Shown piece by piece: positions 36,440 to 50,300 of a stretch of DNA of 64,000 nt. The notes beneath the pieces were generated by a model, which worked only from the letters and a program-made list of their open reading frames with translations, was not told where the DNA came from and ran no database searches. The stretch spans positions 1,617,001 to 1,681,000 of the forward strand of contig JAPXFQ010000344.1 in NCBI GenBank assembly GCA_028564705.1, given 5' to 3'. How positions within the stretch are numbered: position 1 is the stretch's first letter; each line of letters begins with the position of its first letter. The DNA comes from Apricaphanius iberus. Its lineage: Eukaryota; Chordata; Actinopteri; Cyprinodontiformes; Aphaniidae. A program made the translations under genes and the position numbers.

Positions 36440-38337
36440 TTTTTCTTTATTATGCAGGTCTGAAATAAAAGAAGCATTATGACAGAGAGTGATGCTGCTG
36501 GCAAGGAAAGAAAAAAAAAGGCAGCATCTAAAATATATATAAAAAAATAACCAAATTATCCTTATGATCGTCATCATCATTATTTATCAAACCAAGGCAG
36601 AGAATAACAAAATAAGAATAAAAATACACATCCATTATAAGAAGCAAAAGTGATCTCATTTCTTTTATAAATAAGAAAACCTGTCAAACATCTGATGGGT
36701 AAATAGAAAAAAAGAACAATGTAGGGATACCTATTTCAAATATTTATCATTACTGGTTTTACAAATAAAATAACTACAGTTGGCAGTTTTTTATTTGTTT
36801 TTTTTTTTTACACAACTTAAAATGTTTGTGTTGCAGCGACTAAAACTGAAATTCCGCTACACAAAAACCGATTAAAAACGAGATGTCTTTGTCAGCAAAA
36901 TGCATTTTCCGTTAATCACACAAGAGTTAAAAACACAACCAAACACGAACCAGAAACTTATAAAAATCACTTGTGATGTGTATGTTCACGTTGCGGGTCC
37001 CCCCCTCCTCCTGAGTGGTCAGGAGACAACATGGACATATTGGTCAGATACCAATGACAAATGAAGGGAGGGGTGGGTATTTTGAGGCATTAATCCCATC
37101 CCATACCTCCCTGTCTGAAACTTTACATCTCATTTTATCTCACAGCGTTATTTTTCCATCTCTGTGCTCTCTGTCTTGCGTCTCCCTCTTTCCGTTTAAT
37201 GATCTGCAGGACATATATTGTGTACTCAGGTTTTAGACTGAACTTTATGTGGGAAAACAACAACACACAAGTGAGCACAGATTTAATGCAAGATTGTAAG
37301 TGTAAAATACTCCTTTGAAATCCAGCTGCATGGGATTGTTAAAATTCCAAGGAAAGACTGAAACACAGAGACACTCGCACTTACTAGTCCTCTGTTCAAG
37401 CACACACACATCATGAATGGGGTACATTCTAACGTCCAGATGCACTCACACACATAAAATGACATACATGTACTTTTAGAGGAAAAAATCTATTTGGAGT
37501 TTTAATTCCCAGTTCAATTCCACAAAAGTGATATTTACAATCACACTGTGACAGCTCAGTAGACCTCTACAGGTCTTTATTAATAATAAAAAAATGATTT
37601 CCTTTGTTTTTCTGTCTAATTCCCCACCAAGCCTTTAATCTTTTTAGCCCGTAAGCACAGCTACCATAACATCAAGGCCTATGCTCAACATACTAGGGGT
37701 TAATATTTCTCTATAATACATGGCTTACTAGAAAAAAAAATAAAAATAAGAGAAAAAATAGCCAGCAAAAAAATAAATAAGACAGAAACACCAACAAAAG
37801 GGAAAAAAAACTACAAAAATAGGTGGAAAAAAACAACAGAAGAACACTTTATTTTTTTCTTCTCGTTCTACTCAAAGCTGGATGGGATCCCTAAGGGGTC
37901 TTTTTTCATGGTGACACACAAGAAGAGCACTCCACAGCCCAGATCAGAGAGGACTCAGACACATAACTGAGGAGGCTTGGAGGGAGGAGGAGAGGGAGGA
38001 GAAGGAGAAGGAAAGGGAGGGGGGACTTTATAAGTGCTTGGCAAATTTAAACAGCAAGAAGACCGTTAATACAATAAGTGGTACAGACAGTAGTCATCTA
38101 GTCAAAAAACTCTTGTCACAAATTCTAACTGTGAAAAATAATGATTACATTAATGATGAAAAACAAACAGGTTGGTGATGAAGGTTTTCAGGAATCTGAA
38201 TGTGTCTGTCTGTGTCTGTGTGTAAAGTGTACGCATGATGTAAGGGGAAGGAGGTTGGGGATGGGTGAGGAGAACAGAGCGGGGTGAGAATAGACTCCTC
38301 GGTGTCGTCATTTGTCAGCAGAGGATAGTCTTCAGTT
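36440..38337 (-). other. tox2: tox2 3' UTR, extent uncertain
   Basis: Downstream of the tox2 stop (minus strand) runs non-coding sequence with a purine-rich tract at 37970-38030 and AATAAA signals on the minus strand at about 37848-37853, 37576-37581 and 36446-36451. The true end could be any of these. One copy of a local duplication (36695-36985) lies in this stretch. Confidence 0.4.
36695..36985. repeat. Local duplication, copy A
   Basis: Shares with 39172-39477, in the same orientation, aacaatgtagg, tttcaaatatttat, ttttacaaataaaata, ttggcagtttt, cagcaaaatgcattttccgt and gagttaaaaacacaac. The copies differ by many substitutions and indels, so the duplication is old. Confidence 0.75.
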
Positions 38338-38380
38338 TCAGGTGAGGTAGAGGGGCTTGTCCCTGCCTATCATGCTTCCA
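38338..38380 (-). CDS. tox2: tox2 terminal coding exon (43 nt)
   Basis: After the acceptor ttgtgttacag the first T completes the split serine codon, and the exon reads [13 protein letters not shown] then TGA. Human TOX2 and TOX end in RDKSLYLT and RDKALYLT, so the match and the exact phase make this tiny exon secure. The stop occupies 38338-38340. Confidence 0.93.
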
Positions 38381-41300
38381 CTGTAACACAACAAGAAACG
38401 GGAGAAGATATAAAGTTGACTGAGACACAGAAAAGTTGCACAGTTTATTAAAAAATAATGAAACATCAAAAGAATGTAAGAAATACTTTGATTGCCATGT
38501 TATCCTGGGTTTCCTTGTCTTACTGTTATTATTTGATCAAGTTAAAGCTTTAAAAACTAAATAAAAAAATCTGATTTGATGAGCATAAAAACAAGTATGG
38601 ATTTTAAATTTGTTATGAAAAAGCAAGGCTTCAATCCCTGTCCAAGTATAAATCCTTAGGATAAAAATGTCTGCTTTTATTAGGTTTTTTTTCTTGCAAA
38701 TTTCTAAAAATCTTGACTTATTCTGACAGCTCTCAACCATTACACAAGAAAGCTGAGGCAAACTTAAAGGATGGTTGTAAACTGCATGGTTATAGGTGAA
38801 TCTTGATGAATTATTATCAAAAAGGTAGTTTATTTCAGCAATTCAATTCTAAATGCAAAACTGATATTTCCAAACTTAATGGGACTCCAAGTGGCTCCAA
38901 ACTTGTCAGCGTGAGTTGGCCAACATAATGTGTGCTATAAATAAGGTCCAGGTTGAAAAAGAAAGAGCTTCCCTTTAATGCATTGTTTCAAACTAGGATC
39001 AGTCGCATTGTAAGTATAATGAACTGAAATGTTTTTTTGCTAAGTGCCTTGAGATGGGATGTTGTAAATTGGCACAATATAAACAAACTGAATAGAAATT
39101 GAAATATAGATTCATTACAGGCAAAAGCTATTTTTTCTTTTCTCGGATAGTATTGATAACGACTTACAGCTAATTGGTAACTCAGAAAAATTAAACAATG
39201 TAGGAATAACCCTTTCAAATATTTATTATTGATTTTACAAATAAAATAAATACACTTGGCAGTTTTGCTTTACCCAACTTAAAGTGTTGCAGTGATTAAA
39301 ACTAAAATTCTGCTACAAAAATGTTTTTAAAAATACTAAAATAAAAGAACATTTAAAACATATTAAAATTGTTAAAATCTTTGTCGGCAAAATGCATTTT
39401 CCGTTAGAACAAAAAGAGTTAAAAACACAACAAAACATGAACCAGAAAATTATAGAAATCAAATTTGACATGTATAGCCCAGAATAGCATGGTCAAGGAA
39501 AACAGGTGCTATTACTTTTGCCAGTCTGAGCATCAGCCAAGTATTGTTGGTAAATTAGATAATAAATGTTGTTAATCTTGTAAATCTTGTAAGCAGAGGA
39601 AAGCTGAAAGTGCAAATTTGTTCCTGTTAGATCTCTGATTTCAGGATTGGATTAACACAAGCTGTAGACAGTGTTCTGGTATGTGTATGTGGTGGCTCTT
39701 GAATACCTAACTGCAGATCAAACCCTTGAATGGATATTGCTTCACAATCCTCAAAAAGTCTGTGTCTATCTCTGATTATTTGCAACTTCTTCTACTACAC
39801 TTTTTCCTTCCACTCAACTTTCTATAAGGATCATTCGATACAACACTTTGTGAACCATAAAGCTTCTTTGAAATTTTGGCTTTTGCAGCTTATACTAAGC
39901 AAAGTTAGCCCATTGCTTATTTAGTCCTGGGCTCTCAAACTCCAGTCATCATTCTGTTGAAGGTTTAATTAGCCACTTATATTCTACAGTCTACAAATTT
40001 ATTTGATGGAGGTTGGTTGAGGCAGATACAGATCTACAAGCTGCAGGACTTCGTTATTCGTTCTTATGTAACATTCACATTTTCTCAGAAGCTTAATGTT
40101 GGATTTTCATTCGGATAGAAGCAATAAGCATAGCATTTAGAAATATGTACTGTACATGAAATATACATCTGTGAGTAATGATTTAATATAATGTAAAAGT
40201 TTTAACTGTTAGAGTTAAATTGCTGGGTTACTTTTAAAATAATTTTCTCATTTTTGCAATATATCTCTATTTTTAACAGAATTGTTTTAAACTTGTAATA
40301 CAGTGCATTATTCTGACACATAAAGATTGAATATTGTTATGTATTTCTAATAAACAATTATACGTATAGTTTAAAAAATGCCCCTGAAGTGGATCATCAG
40401 CTCGCATCAGTCACAGCGTATATATACACTTACCTGCAGTGGTTGCCACACTCCCGATTGCAGTACTCTCCATCCCACTCATGGGTCTGAGCCACTCCAG
40501 GACCTGAACCAGAGCCAGGAGCTCCTGGAGACTGGGAACCTACAATGGTCTTCTGGTACTCTGACTGGAGGTGGGAAAAACCCTGAAGGGGATAAATCAG
40601 AAAAATTGAAGCAAAACCCCAGAGCAGAAACCTCGTTGGATTCACCTAATCGAATATTTCTCGGTTTATTTCTGTACCTGCTGCCCTGGAGGTGGGGAGT
40701 GAAGAGAGGCCTGTAGCCCCATCTGGTGAGAGATGATTGGCTGGGACTGGACCTGCTGCATGCGAATGGGCTGGTTGAGGACCGAGCTCTGGTGCAGGGA
40801 GAGCTGCTGGTGGGGGTGAAGCGGTGGGCTGATCTGGAAGGAGGAAGGAGGGGAGGCACTAATGCTGGGCAGCATTGGGGATTGGCTGAGGGTCTGTGAC
40901 AAAGTGTGGCGTGGGGCGTGGCCTGCGTAACTCTGCAGGTCAGTGAGAGGGAAGGCCCCGGGTCCCAGGTATGGTGATGACGGCTGTGGGGGATGTGGCA
41001 CACTGTACAGCGAGTTGGTTGGCATCATATGTGGAGAGGCCTGGCTCGTTTGGGCAGTTTTAGTCTCCCCTGGGTCATTATAAGTCTGAAAGGAAAAAAG
41101 AGGAAATCCAAACACAATAATTACACCCACTATAAAAACAATTAAGATTAAAAAAACTCTATTTCATTAAATATAATTTATAGTAGATACTGCTTCATAA
41201 ATGTACAACTTCAAGGCATCTCACCCTGATTATATTGAGGTTATTACCATCTCTGCTATATTGGCTCTTTTATCGATATCGGATATACTAATAAAGTCTA

Positions 41301-44300
41301 AACGAAAATTCCCCATATCGATATAAACCAATATAACAGACAGACATCTACCTAAAGGTTAAAGGTTGGCTCTGAGATGCGAAAAAAACTCCACAGATTG
41401 TATTGTCTGTTTTGCCAAATAATATGTAAAAAAAAAAAATAATAAAAAAAAATAGATATAAAACTATTCATCTGATATGTCATAATTTTAAAGTTTGAGT
41501 GACAGAATTAGCTGAAGAGTTTGAGGTTTAAAACACTCTTGCAATTTTCATACTGAATGTTTTAAACATGTGTACCCATATTAAAATTAAATCTGTTCTT
41601 GAACCACTTTATCCGTAGTTTATTTTTTTAGTTTAAATAATTGCATAGTAACTTTGTAACAATGTTCATTATTTACACATTTTTATTCACTGTTAAATTC
41701 TGTTCTGTTCTCATTTTGCCACTTTTACAACCACGTTTCTCCATGGCCCAGGGTCTTTCTGCATGGAGTTTGTATATTCTTCCAGTGTATGCGTGGGTTC
41801 CCTCCTTTTCCTCCCACAGTTCAAAAACATGACTGTCAGGATAATTGGTCTCTCTAAGTTGTCCTTAGGTATTAGTGTGTGCATGCATAGTTGTTTATCC
41901 TATCTATCTCTGTGTTGCCCTGCCATGTAACTTGCGACTACTACAGGGTGTTCCCCACATCTCCCATGTTGAACGCCGGACATAGGCACCAGGCCCATTG
42001 CGATCCCTCGAGGATAAAGTAATATAAATAATTGTTGGATGGTTGGACGGATAAGATAGTAAAGGATTGTTCTATTCTATTCTATTATATTCTATTGTGA
42101 GTTGAGGCATGGCTAATGTCCAAAAGAAAACACTGGAATTTCCCCCATAACAATCAGAATCTAAGTGCTATTCTTACCAAGTAAAATTATTGTGAATAGT
42201 ATTATTTTTTATGTCTGCCTAATAATCTTCTAAAAACACAATTGTTAAAAGTGGCTTTAAAAGTAGCCTAATGGTGCCTAACTGTGCGTAATAATAAAAC
42301 ATTTGCGTTGGCTAAGTCCATTTACACCTTAGTTTCAAGATATCTGCATATACAGAATTCCATCGGCTATTCAATGTGTTAATCATCATTATTCTCTGCC
42401 GTGATTGGTTTGAAAGATACACCTAAGAAGACAGATGACAAGTAAGATGTTAATCAGAAGTTAGCACTTGTTCTGTGGCTATTCTTAACATGCTAATTGG
42501 AAGCTACCATAAAATGCTAGCAATTAAGTAATTTACAAATTTTTGTGGATTATGTTCGATTTGGGATGTTAGACTTGTTGTGGACTATCTATTTAAATAT
42601 TTATATCTATTTAAATTGTTCAAGATGGCACTGACTTGAAGCTACAAAGGTGAGTCAGTAGTTTGACCAAAGCACTCTACATTTGTGATTATATCCTTGA
42701 TTGGACTAAGGTGTATATATGCATTTCAAAAGTCCGATTCCAGTCAGAAAAAGGCAATAATTCGACATTCTCTTGCTGCATGTTAACACACTGATTGATA
42801 AACATTTACTGATTGATTGTTTCTATGTCACCCATAAACACCCCAATTATCAGTCTCCGTGGAATTCCTCTTGGTCGCCATGGTTACCTATGAAATGCCC
42901 CATATCAGCTAGTTTAAATCCATGCAGAATATATCCTAGGCAGTTTACATTGACTGTTTATAACAGAAAGAGGGTATGATGGAGATGGAATATGATCCAA
43001 AATCACCTGAGCACATTTTTTGGAGAAGTGTGAAGAAACACATAGACTGTTTCTTATTAGCTGTAAGACACACTGGAGTGATGTGTGGTGGTCTGTTATT
43101 TAGTAATGGCTTCCACCCAGACAACCAAATCCCTCAAATAATCAATGGAACGATATGAAGGAGCAGATAAAGCAGGGAGACAGGCACATTTGCAGGGGTC
43201 AAGTGGAAAATGAAATAAAAAAGAAATGAGGTGAAGGGAGAAGGGGAAGACTGAGAGGATGGATATGATTTGTTGGAGCTCATTTTTAAGTGGATAGTAA
43301 GAGAGGGTGTATTACAGTAGATGGACTGGAGATGGTTTATACTAAGATAAAGTTTATCTTTAAAACTTTAGTCCATACTTTCAATTTTCCTTTTCAACTT
43401 TTCAAATTGAGTTGCAATCAAACTTTTTTGTTCTTTTCTTCTTTCACAAAACAAAAGGGCAACAGGTGCAAACACAGGATGTAAATCCTTCAAATGCCTC
43501 TCAAATTACCTCCAATTCCACCCACCCCAATTCACTCTGAAAGGACGCCTTCATCTGTCATTAAAAAAAAATATAAGAGTCATTTTAAAGGATGAGGTTC
43601 AGTCCTGCATTCAGATTGGCTCCTCCTGAATGAGAGAGAGCGAAGGTTTGCAGGTTTATTTTTGTCTGTCAATTTTTTTTCCTTTTGACTCTCAAACTAC
43701 CATCATATGGCATCAATCAAGCCTCTGCATAGGATACCCTGAATGTGTAATCGAACCAGAGACAAGAGATGAGAATAGTCTTTTGAGTAGAAAGTATGGC
43801 ACAGTGAAGAGGCTGATGAATTAACTATTCATGCCTTAATCAAGGTGCTTGTTTTCCACCCATGAGAGCGAGAGGAAATGTGGCGTCCCGTTTGGGGGAG
43901 GAGGGCTGGAGAGGGCGAGGAGGAGGAGCTTGGCATATGCTAATGCAATTTGGAGTTGAATATGAAGGACAATGTGGAGACAGATATGAAATGCAGTAGA
44001 AACAGTGCCGTAACTGCTTTGTGCATGTGGTCTCTTGTTGTTTTCACCCCCAAAAAAATAAGAAAAATAATTGGTAATGGTTTCAAAGAGAGGGCAGTGG
44101 ATGTGAGCAAACCTCAGCCAACACATTAGCGGCCCACCGGAGAGGAACCAAGCACCAGGAGGACGGCAAATGACAGGTAATGTCCACTCCTGCTCTTCCA
44201 CATGCACGCTGATGAGCAGGCACGCAGACGTGCACTATTGCTTTTTATTTCTCCCCAGGTTACAAATTGAGGTGTGTTTCAGGCCTAATTTTACCAGTTG

Positions 44301-47300
44301 TCTTTGGGGCACACACAGTCTTTCTCTTTTATCTCAACTTATAAATACATTTACATATTGACATGATAACAACAAAACATGTATTGCTATTTATATCTTT
44401 AATAATGTATATATGTCTACATGAAGGCAGGCTAAACCATATTTGCAGTTAGTTGACCTTTTCCTTGGAAAGAGAGACGAATTTCTGTCTAATTTATCAT
44501 CTCTTATATTGCAGCTGACCCATGTATATCAAACATGTGACCCCCACTGTTACCTTGGAAACCAGACTGGCTCTGTAGGCGGCCAGGGCTTTCAGGTACT
44601 CCTTCTTAGCAGCCTCCGTTTTCCTCTTGTAGCTCTGCAGGAACAAACACAACAACAACAACGTTTGATTACGACCTGATACAAAACGTTGCAATGACCC
44701 AGCGTTCCATGCTGACTGATGCGGCTCAGATTCTGGCAGTCATGGCTAAGATGAAAAAAACAATGTAAAAAATTACCCTTCACAACATTTCGCATGCATT
44801 TGCTGCACAATTATCAGGTCAAGGAGAATTTTTCTCATCTGCCTGAATCGGATGCATTTGAAAAATTTGCTTCCTGGAAATCCAATTCAGCACGAAATGA
44901 AATGTCAGGAAAGATTCTGCACAATAACATGAAAATAGAAGTTAAACAAGGAGCGAGAGCCTGCTTGTCACTTTGCTCACGTTTTCTTTTTTTGGTGTTC
45001 TTCTCTATTAAGACTGTTGCTCATCTCTTAATCAGAGCTGATGTCGCAGCAAATCACTCAGATGAGAGAGAGAGAAAGCAAGAGAGGGAGAGAGAGAATA
45101 AAAGGACTCAAAACAGCTTTAGCAAAAAGGCAATCTTGAACTGTCTGAATGAACCTCAAATGATGCGTTGAGACAGGGAATTCAAGTTAATGTCATCACA
45201 TGTCACTCACGGCCTGTGTGCAGCTGCTGCTGCCTTTTTCAAGCAGCAAACGCGAGTGGCAGAAAGTCCACCCTCAAATCAATATAGAAGACTCAGATCT
45301 CAGCATTTTAATATGGAGGAGGGCAGTCTTCTTTGCGTGAGTGAATGCAGTGGGTAATTACTGATCCTCTATGAGATACTGTCAGTGGCTACATGGGCAG
45401 GGTCATCTCTGCTCAGAGAGGTAGGGTAGAATAACCATTAAGCATTCACAGATTGCCAAGTGAGCATAGGCTGGCAGCCGCTGACGCATACACTCAATAA
45501 ACAAACAAGCAAACAAACAGGAAAGACAGCAAACAAAGCCGGATACAATCTCTTACTCAAACAGCTGATGTTTATCCGCTCATGCATCCCTTATTTACAA
45601 TATTATCATTATTACTTTGATATAAAGCACCTTCCAAAAGTATTCATACCCATTCTCACAAAAGTTAAGGTGTTTTGTTGTTGTATGTGATAGACTAACA
45701 CAAAGTAACGAGTACCAATACCAATACTTCTAACGCACAAAAATGAACAGGAGGACAGGTTTTATTTTCGTCTCCGCTTGTCACAGCAAATTATGCTGAA
45801 AAAGATCAAATATTAATATAATGACCACAAAACTACTATTTTAAATGAAAAATAAACATTTTTAGCGAAATTATTGCAAATGTTCAACATTTTAAGTAAC
45901 GGTTCATAATGTAATTTATAGATTTTTAGAAGACATATCTAAACTTTTTTAACATATTTTTAAAAATGTATTTTGTGTGACAGGACTATTTGTAGTACAA
46001 TATACTCATATATACAATACTCACTGGGCCCATTTAACACAAACAGTACGAGTAGTGAAAGACTATTCATGATGCATATTATTTTGACTGTCCGAACAAT
46101 GTAGGTTTTTATGTAAGACTCAGAGCATGCCCTGGTGGGCCAAATTGAATGGTTTAGAGGGGCAACTTTGGCCTATGGGCCACATTATTGGCACCCCTGT
46201 ACTATTATTTTATCAAACCAAATCCCCATAAAACATATTCAGGTTTGTCATTGTTATCAGCACTACTTGAAAAATAAATTTGCAATTCACTGTATGTGTA
46301 GAAACTACAGCATGGAACTAGAGGATATGGAATATTTGCCTAGAATACGTTTTTAAGTCACTCTTTATTCCTTGTAGAACAAAAGTCGTTGCTTTTATTA
46401 ACTCAAAATACTCCCAACAGCCTTAATTTCAAATTAATTTAACACAGCTAATGATCTACGCAACAACAGATACTTTCAAGCAAATTGCTATGCCTAAGGA
46501 TGTCTAATTATTCCAAAGTGAGTGGATTCATTAGTGGTTGAAGCTGTCAAAGGCTGCAGGTCAGTATGAATTAAAAATAACAAAGCTGCAAGGAAGGATA
46601 GCATATGCTTCTAACGTAATCCCAGCACAGAGGTGTCCCAACTGATTTAGCCCCTTAATTGTACCTTAATGAATTGTTCTTGTTTGATAACCAGTTAATT
46701 ACAGGAGACAATAACCCTGCACCCTGCTGACACCAATGGGAGTGATTACCCTGCGAATGTAGAAACCAAATGATCGGTGAGAAACAGGGGTAAGGGTGGG
46801 GGTTGTGGCGACGGAGAATGGGATGAAAGACATAGTACGTAGGAATGGCTGAGAAATGTTAGAAGTTAAAAAAAGTGAGAGGAAAGAGAAACTAACATGA
46901 TAAAAGTGCTCCAAATCTGAGCCTAAACAAGGATCTTAACATCCAAACATGCAGCTTAAATTAAGAGACAGTCTGTTATTTCTTTTAGATCTCTGACCTT
47001 TGAAAAGTACACAAATCCAAAACACAGACTCAATTAAATAAAGATAAGGTTTCCCCTCCCTCCTACGCAAATCCATTATCATTACACCCCCCCCCCCTTT
47101 CCACTGCTGTAAAAACAGAAAATTGATCTTAATCTTGAATAACAAAAACAAGAAAAACGTTTTTTCTGTTTCTGGGGCAGATGTAACATGTGGTCACCTT
47201 GAGGAATAATGCAGCACTAATAATGCATTGATCTTACACTTTAAAGCACAGGCCTTTGGAAGCTGCCTAACTAGGAAAAATTAAAAGAAAACCAAAAAAA

Positions 47301-50300
47301 TGAGTGCAAACATGTCTTTGTTCTCCTGTGCTTTTGGATAAAGCAGGGAAAGCAGGAAAAACACAATGAAGCTGAACAAAACCGAGCACAAGAAAACAAA
47401 AAAACAACAAAAAAAACGAAACAAATGAGAGTGAAAAGTTTTTATGGTTTTATATGATCCCTTTGTTGCATTTATGTGAATTTTTGCTGTATGGTATGTT
47501 TGAGGAGTGTCATAGATAATTGGAAACAGAAGCTCTGATCTAGTTAAAACAAACCTGTGTGTAGGGGAAGGGTTATGTTTACATTCTGGTGTTCCTGCAA
47601 GGCTCCAGAGGGTCTGACTGAGACATTAAAGAATACACCTCAAAAGACCTGCAGAGATGATGTGATGGCCGCATGTTGGAAGAAAAAACATACTGGCACA
47701 TATGTAAACAGATCACGGAAAAGTTAGCTCTAAAACTGAAGCTTTATGTTAAATATGTTTTCAGGAATGGGAAATTGGCATGAACAGCTTTCTTTATAGA
47801 TGCATTTTACCCAAAGATTTACAGAAAAGAAGAAATTTTTATGGATTTATGTTACTTTGGCGAACAATGGGGGACATCTTAAAGACTCTAATGAATGTAA
47901 TTAATATTAAATTTTAAAGGTTTTGCAACATTTCAACCAAAAACATATGTATCTTATTTTTGCTTCATTTGGTATACTCCAAAAAACAAGCACAATATTA
48001 TAAATTGGAAGGCAAATGCCAAATGCTTTTCTTTTCAATTAAAAATGGTAAACGTGAGATCTGTACTTATATTCAGTTCCCTTTCACCTAGCCCCCTCAA
48101 ATAAAATGTGCAACCAATTGAAACCGAAGTGTGGTTTAATCTAAGTATAAATCCATCTGTCCGTGAAGGCCTCAAAGGCTTGTTAGATAGCATTAGAGAT
48201 CAAACAGCATTATAAAGACCAAGAAACAGTGTGGATAGGTGAGAGACCATGTGTTAGAGAAGTTTACAGAAGCTTCATATTAAAAAACAATATTCAAAGC
48301 CTCAGAAACCAAGAGACCAGCAGAACTGTAAGCGTACCAAGACATGGCCATCCTCACCGGCAATAATAGTGTTAATCAAAGCCAAGAGATCCACGGTAAC
48401 TCCACAGGAGCTGCAGAGATCCTCTGCTTGGGGGCAAAAGTCTGTCAACAGGACAGCTATTAGTTTTGTACTCCACAAATGTGGTGAGTATGAAAAAGTG
48501 GCCTTGAAAAAAACATTGTTCAAAGAAAGACATAAGAGGTGGGTTTGCGAGTTGGCACAAGCCATTACTGTACTCAGGAAATGTATGGAACAATGTGCTG
48601 AATCGTTTAGCATACAAGCCAAAAGCAAAATCTAAAACTGCAAAACACCTTAAATATACCATCTCCACTATGAAACATGGTGGTGGCAGCTTCATGGCGG
48701 GGGAACATTTTCTTCTACAGGATGGAAATTCAATCTGGCAGAGGCTGAGCTGTTCTACAGAGCTGTAGCTGCAGTGTGGTTCTAAAAAGCCATGACACAC
48801 AAGATCTCACCGTACATTCCCAACATACTTTTCTCTTTTTTTTACTAGCAAAGAAACTTAAAGAAATTTTACATTTAAAGCATAATTTCTACGATTTTGC
48901 TACTTTGTGTTAATCTATTTCATGAACGTGTCAGGATAAACCACAGTCATAGTCTGTTGTATTCATTTAAAGCAATCACAAGGTTATTGCCCAGACAGAG
49001 TGCTACATTTCATTCGATAATGAATCATTAACTCGAGTTAATTATGTGTCCTGTGAGGTGACACGTCTGATTAAACACATGATGTAGAAATAAAGAAATT
49101 AGCGGTGAATGGCACATTAAATGGGGTGATTTTTCTGGTGTAAAGCTAGTTTGTTAGTTCTGTTTCTTACTTCCCTGGTTCCACTGTGAACAACAAATAC
49201 ATGTGCAACGTCTGAGAGGGAAACACAACATCTAAACGGTGGAAAGAATTACTGCCAGAACTGAAAGGGTTAAGTAGCACAAACAATAACATTTCTGGAG
49301 CAGATGTCCTTGAGGGAAAACCAAGGACGAGGCAATTGCTAATCTTGTATTCCCAGCATGATCAAATCACCAGGCAACAGATATAAATAAAAGGACAGGA
49401 AATGAGGAATTCACATTCAAGGGTGTCAGTGGCGAAATGAAGATTCATGGTGAAGAGCCCCGGTGAAGGTGGCAACAATTAACTACAAATAAAAGGGACA
49501 GCCGGCCTCCAAAGTCCGGCGTATGAAGCAGGTTCGGACGCGAGAGAAAAAGACACTTGCTGGAGAAAGGGCGCTGCAGAGAATGGGCTGCACTTTGTCA
49601 TGGAGACAGGTGCTTTTATTTGACACCCAATAGGCTGTGCCCCCGACTGGATATTCTAAAAATATGAGTCTGCGCACGATCATCAGACTGTCTCATTTTC
49701 CGTTCATTTCACACTATCATTTGTTACCACAAAACACACAGAAACCTATTTGGGTTTGTTGGTCTGGAATGTTTGAATGAAATTGAAACTGTGCTCCATT
49801 GTGGGAATCAATAAAGTGCAGTAAATGTTAAGGCAGTTCCATGCGCACAGGTCGGCCGTAAAAAAAACAAATTTAGCTGATTACATCTTCGCATCACCGC
49901 TGACGGCTAAAAACAATGTTTCACTTCCTTCAGTAAACACATTTAATTCTGTACTGATTGTGAACGTCTTCTCCATAAATAAATATATGAAACAAGAACT
50001 AAAAGCTTTTCAAATGTGACTGTAAATAAATAAATGTGTCACGTCTTGCTGTTATCCAAGCTGTTTTAATGCAGAAAAGATAAAATCTATTTAATCTCTA
50101 CAAATGCTGCTTGTTTGTTCTACTTCAAAAATACATTGTCTAATGTAGGTTTGGCACAGACCAAACAAATAAGAAGCTCAGACATGTTAATGAGGTTACT
50201 TGTAAAAAAAAAAAAAAAGTGTGGCGTAGGCTTTTTAGTTCTCTTTGATTCAGTGGTTGCTGTGATACATTAAGACACAAAGGACAAACAACCTTGTAAA

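Larger units (their letters stand above)
18831..36440. other. Intergenic region between snta1 and tox2
   Basis: Both genes point into this 17.6-kb interval. I found no exon with splice sites and protein similarity. It contains the repeats listed separately, short homopolymer and TTA runs (for example 29232-29270), and non-repetitive blocks with evenly mixed composition and TAATTA-type motifs that look like candidate conserved non-coding elements (24880-25130, 26090-26400, 30960-31260, 35820-36420). Stretches at 21700-22940, 23400-24100 and 29400-30580 show nothing I can name. Confidence 0.6.
41086..44553 (-). other. tox2: tox2 intron
   Basis: 3.5 kb. Contains an inverted copy of the common interspersed repeat (41735-42055), a half MITE (42640-42795) and an unusually GC-mixed, non-repetitive block at 43840-44180 that may be conserved regulatory DNA. 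Confidence 0.85.

Noticed and set aside
40428..40434. TAA after GNHCR as the end of tox2
   Set aside because: The TAA is part of a perfect gtaagt donor, and the conserved C-terminus is restored by the exon at 38380.
40479..41003. 174-codon minus-strand frame overlapping two tox2 exons
   Set aside because: It is in a different frame from the spliced tox2 product and crosses the intron; its low-complexity composition follows from the coding frame.
43621..43824. Short plus-strand frame in the tox2 intron
   Set aside because: No splice context or similarity; it would be antisense to tox2.
48302..48800. Long frames on both strands
   Set aside because: They fall within a decayed Tc1-like element and do not read as transposase over their length.
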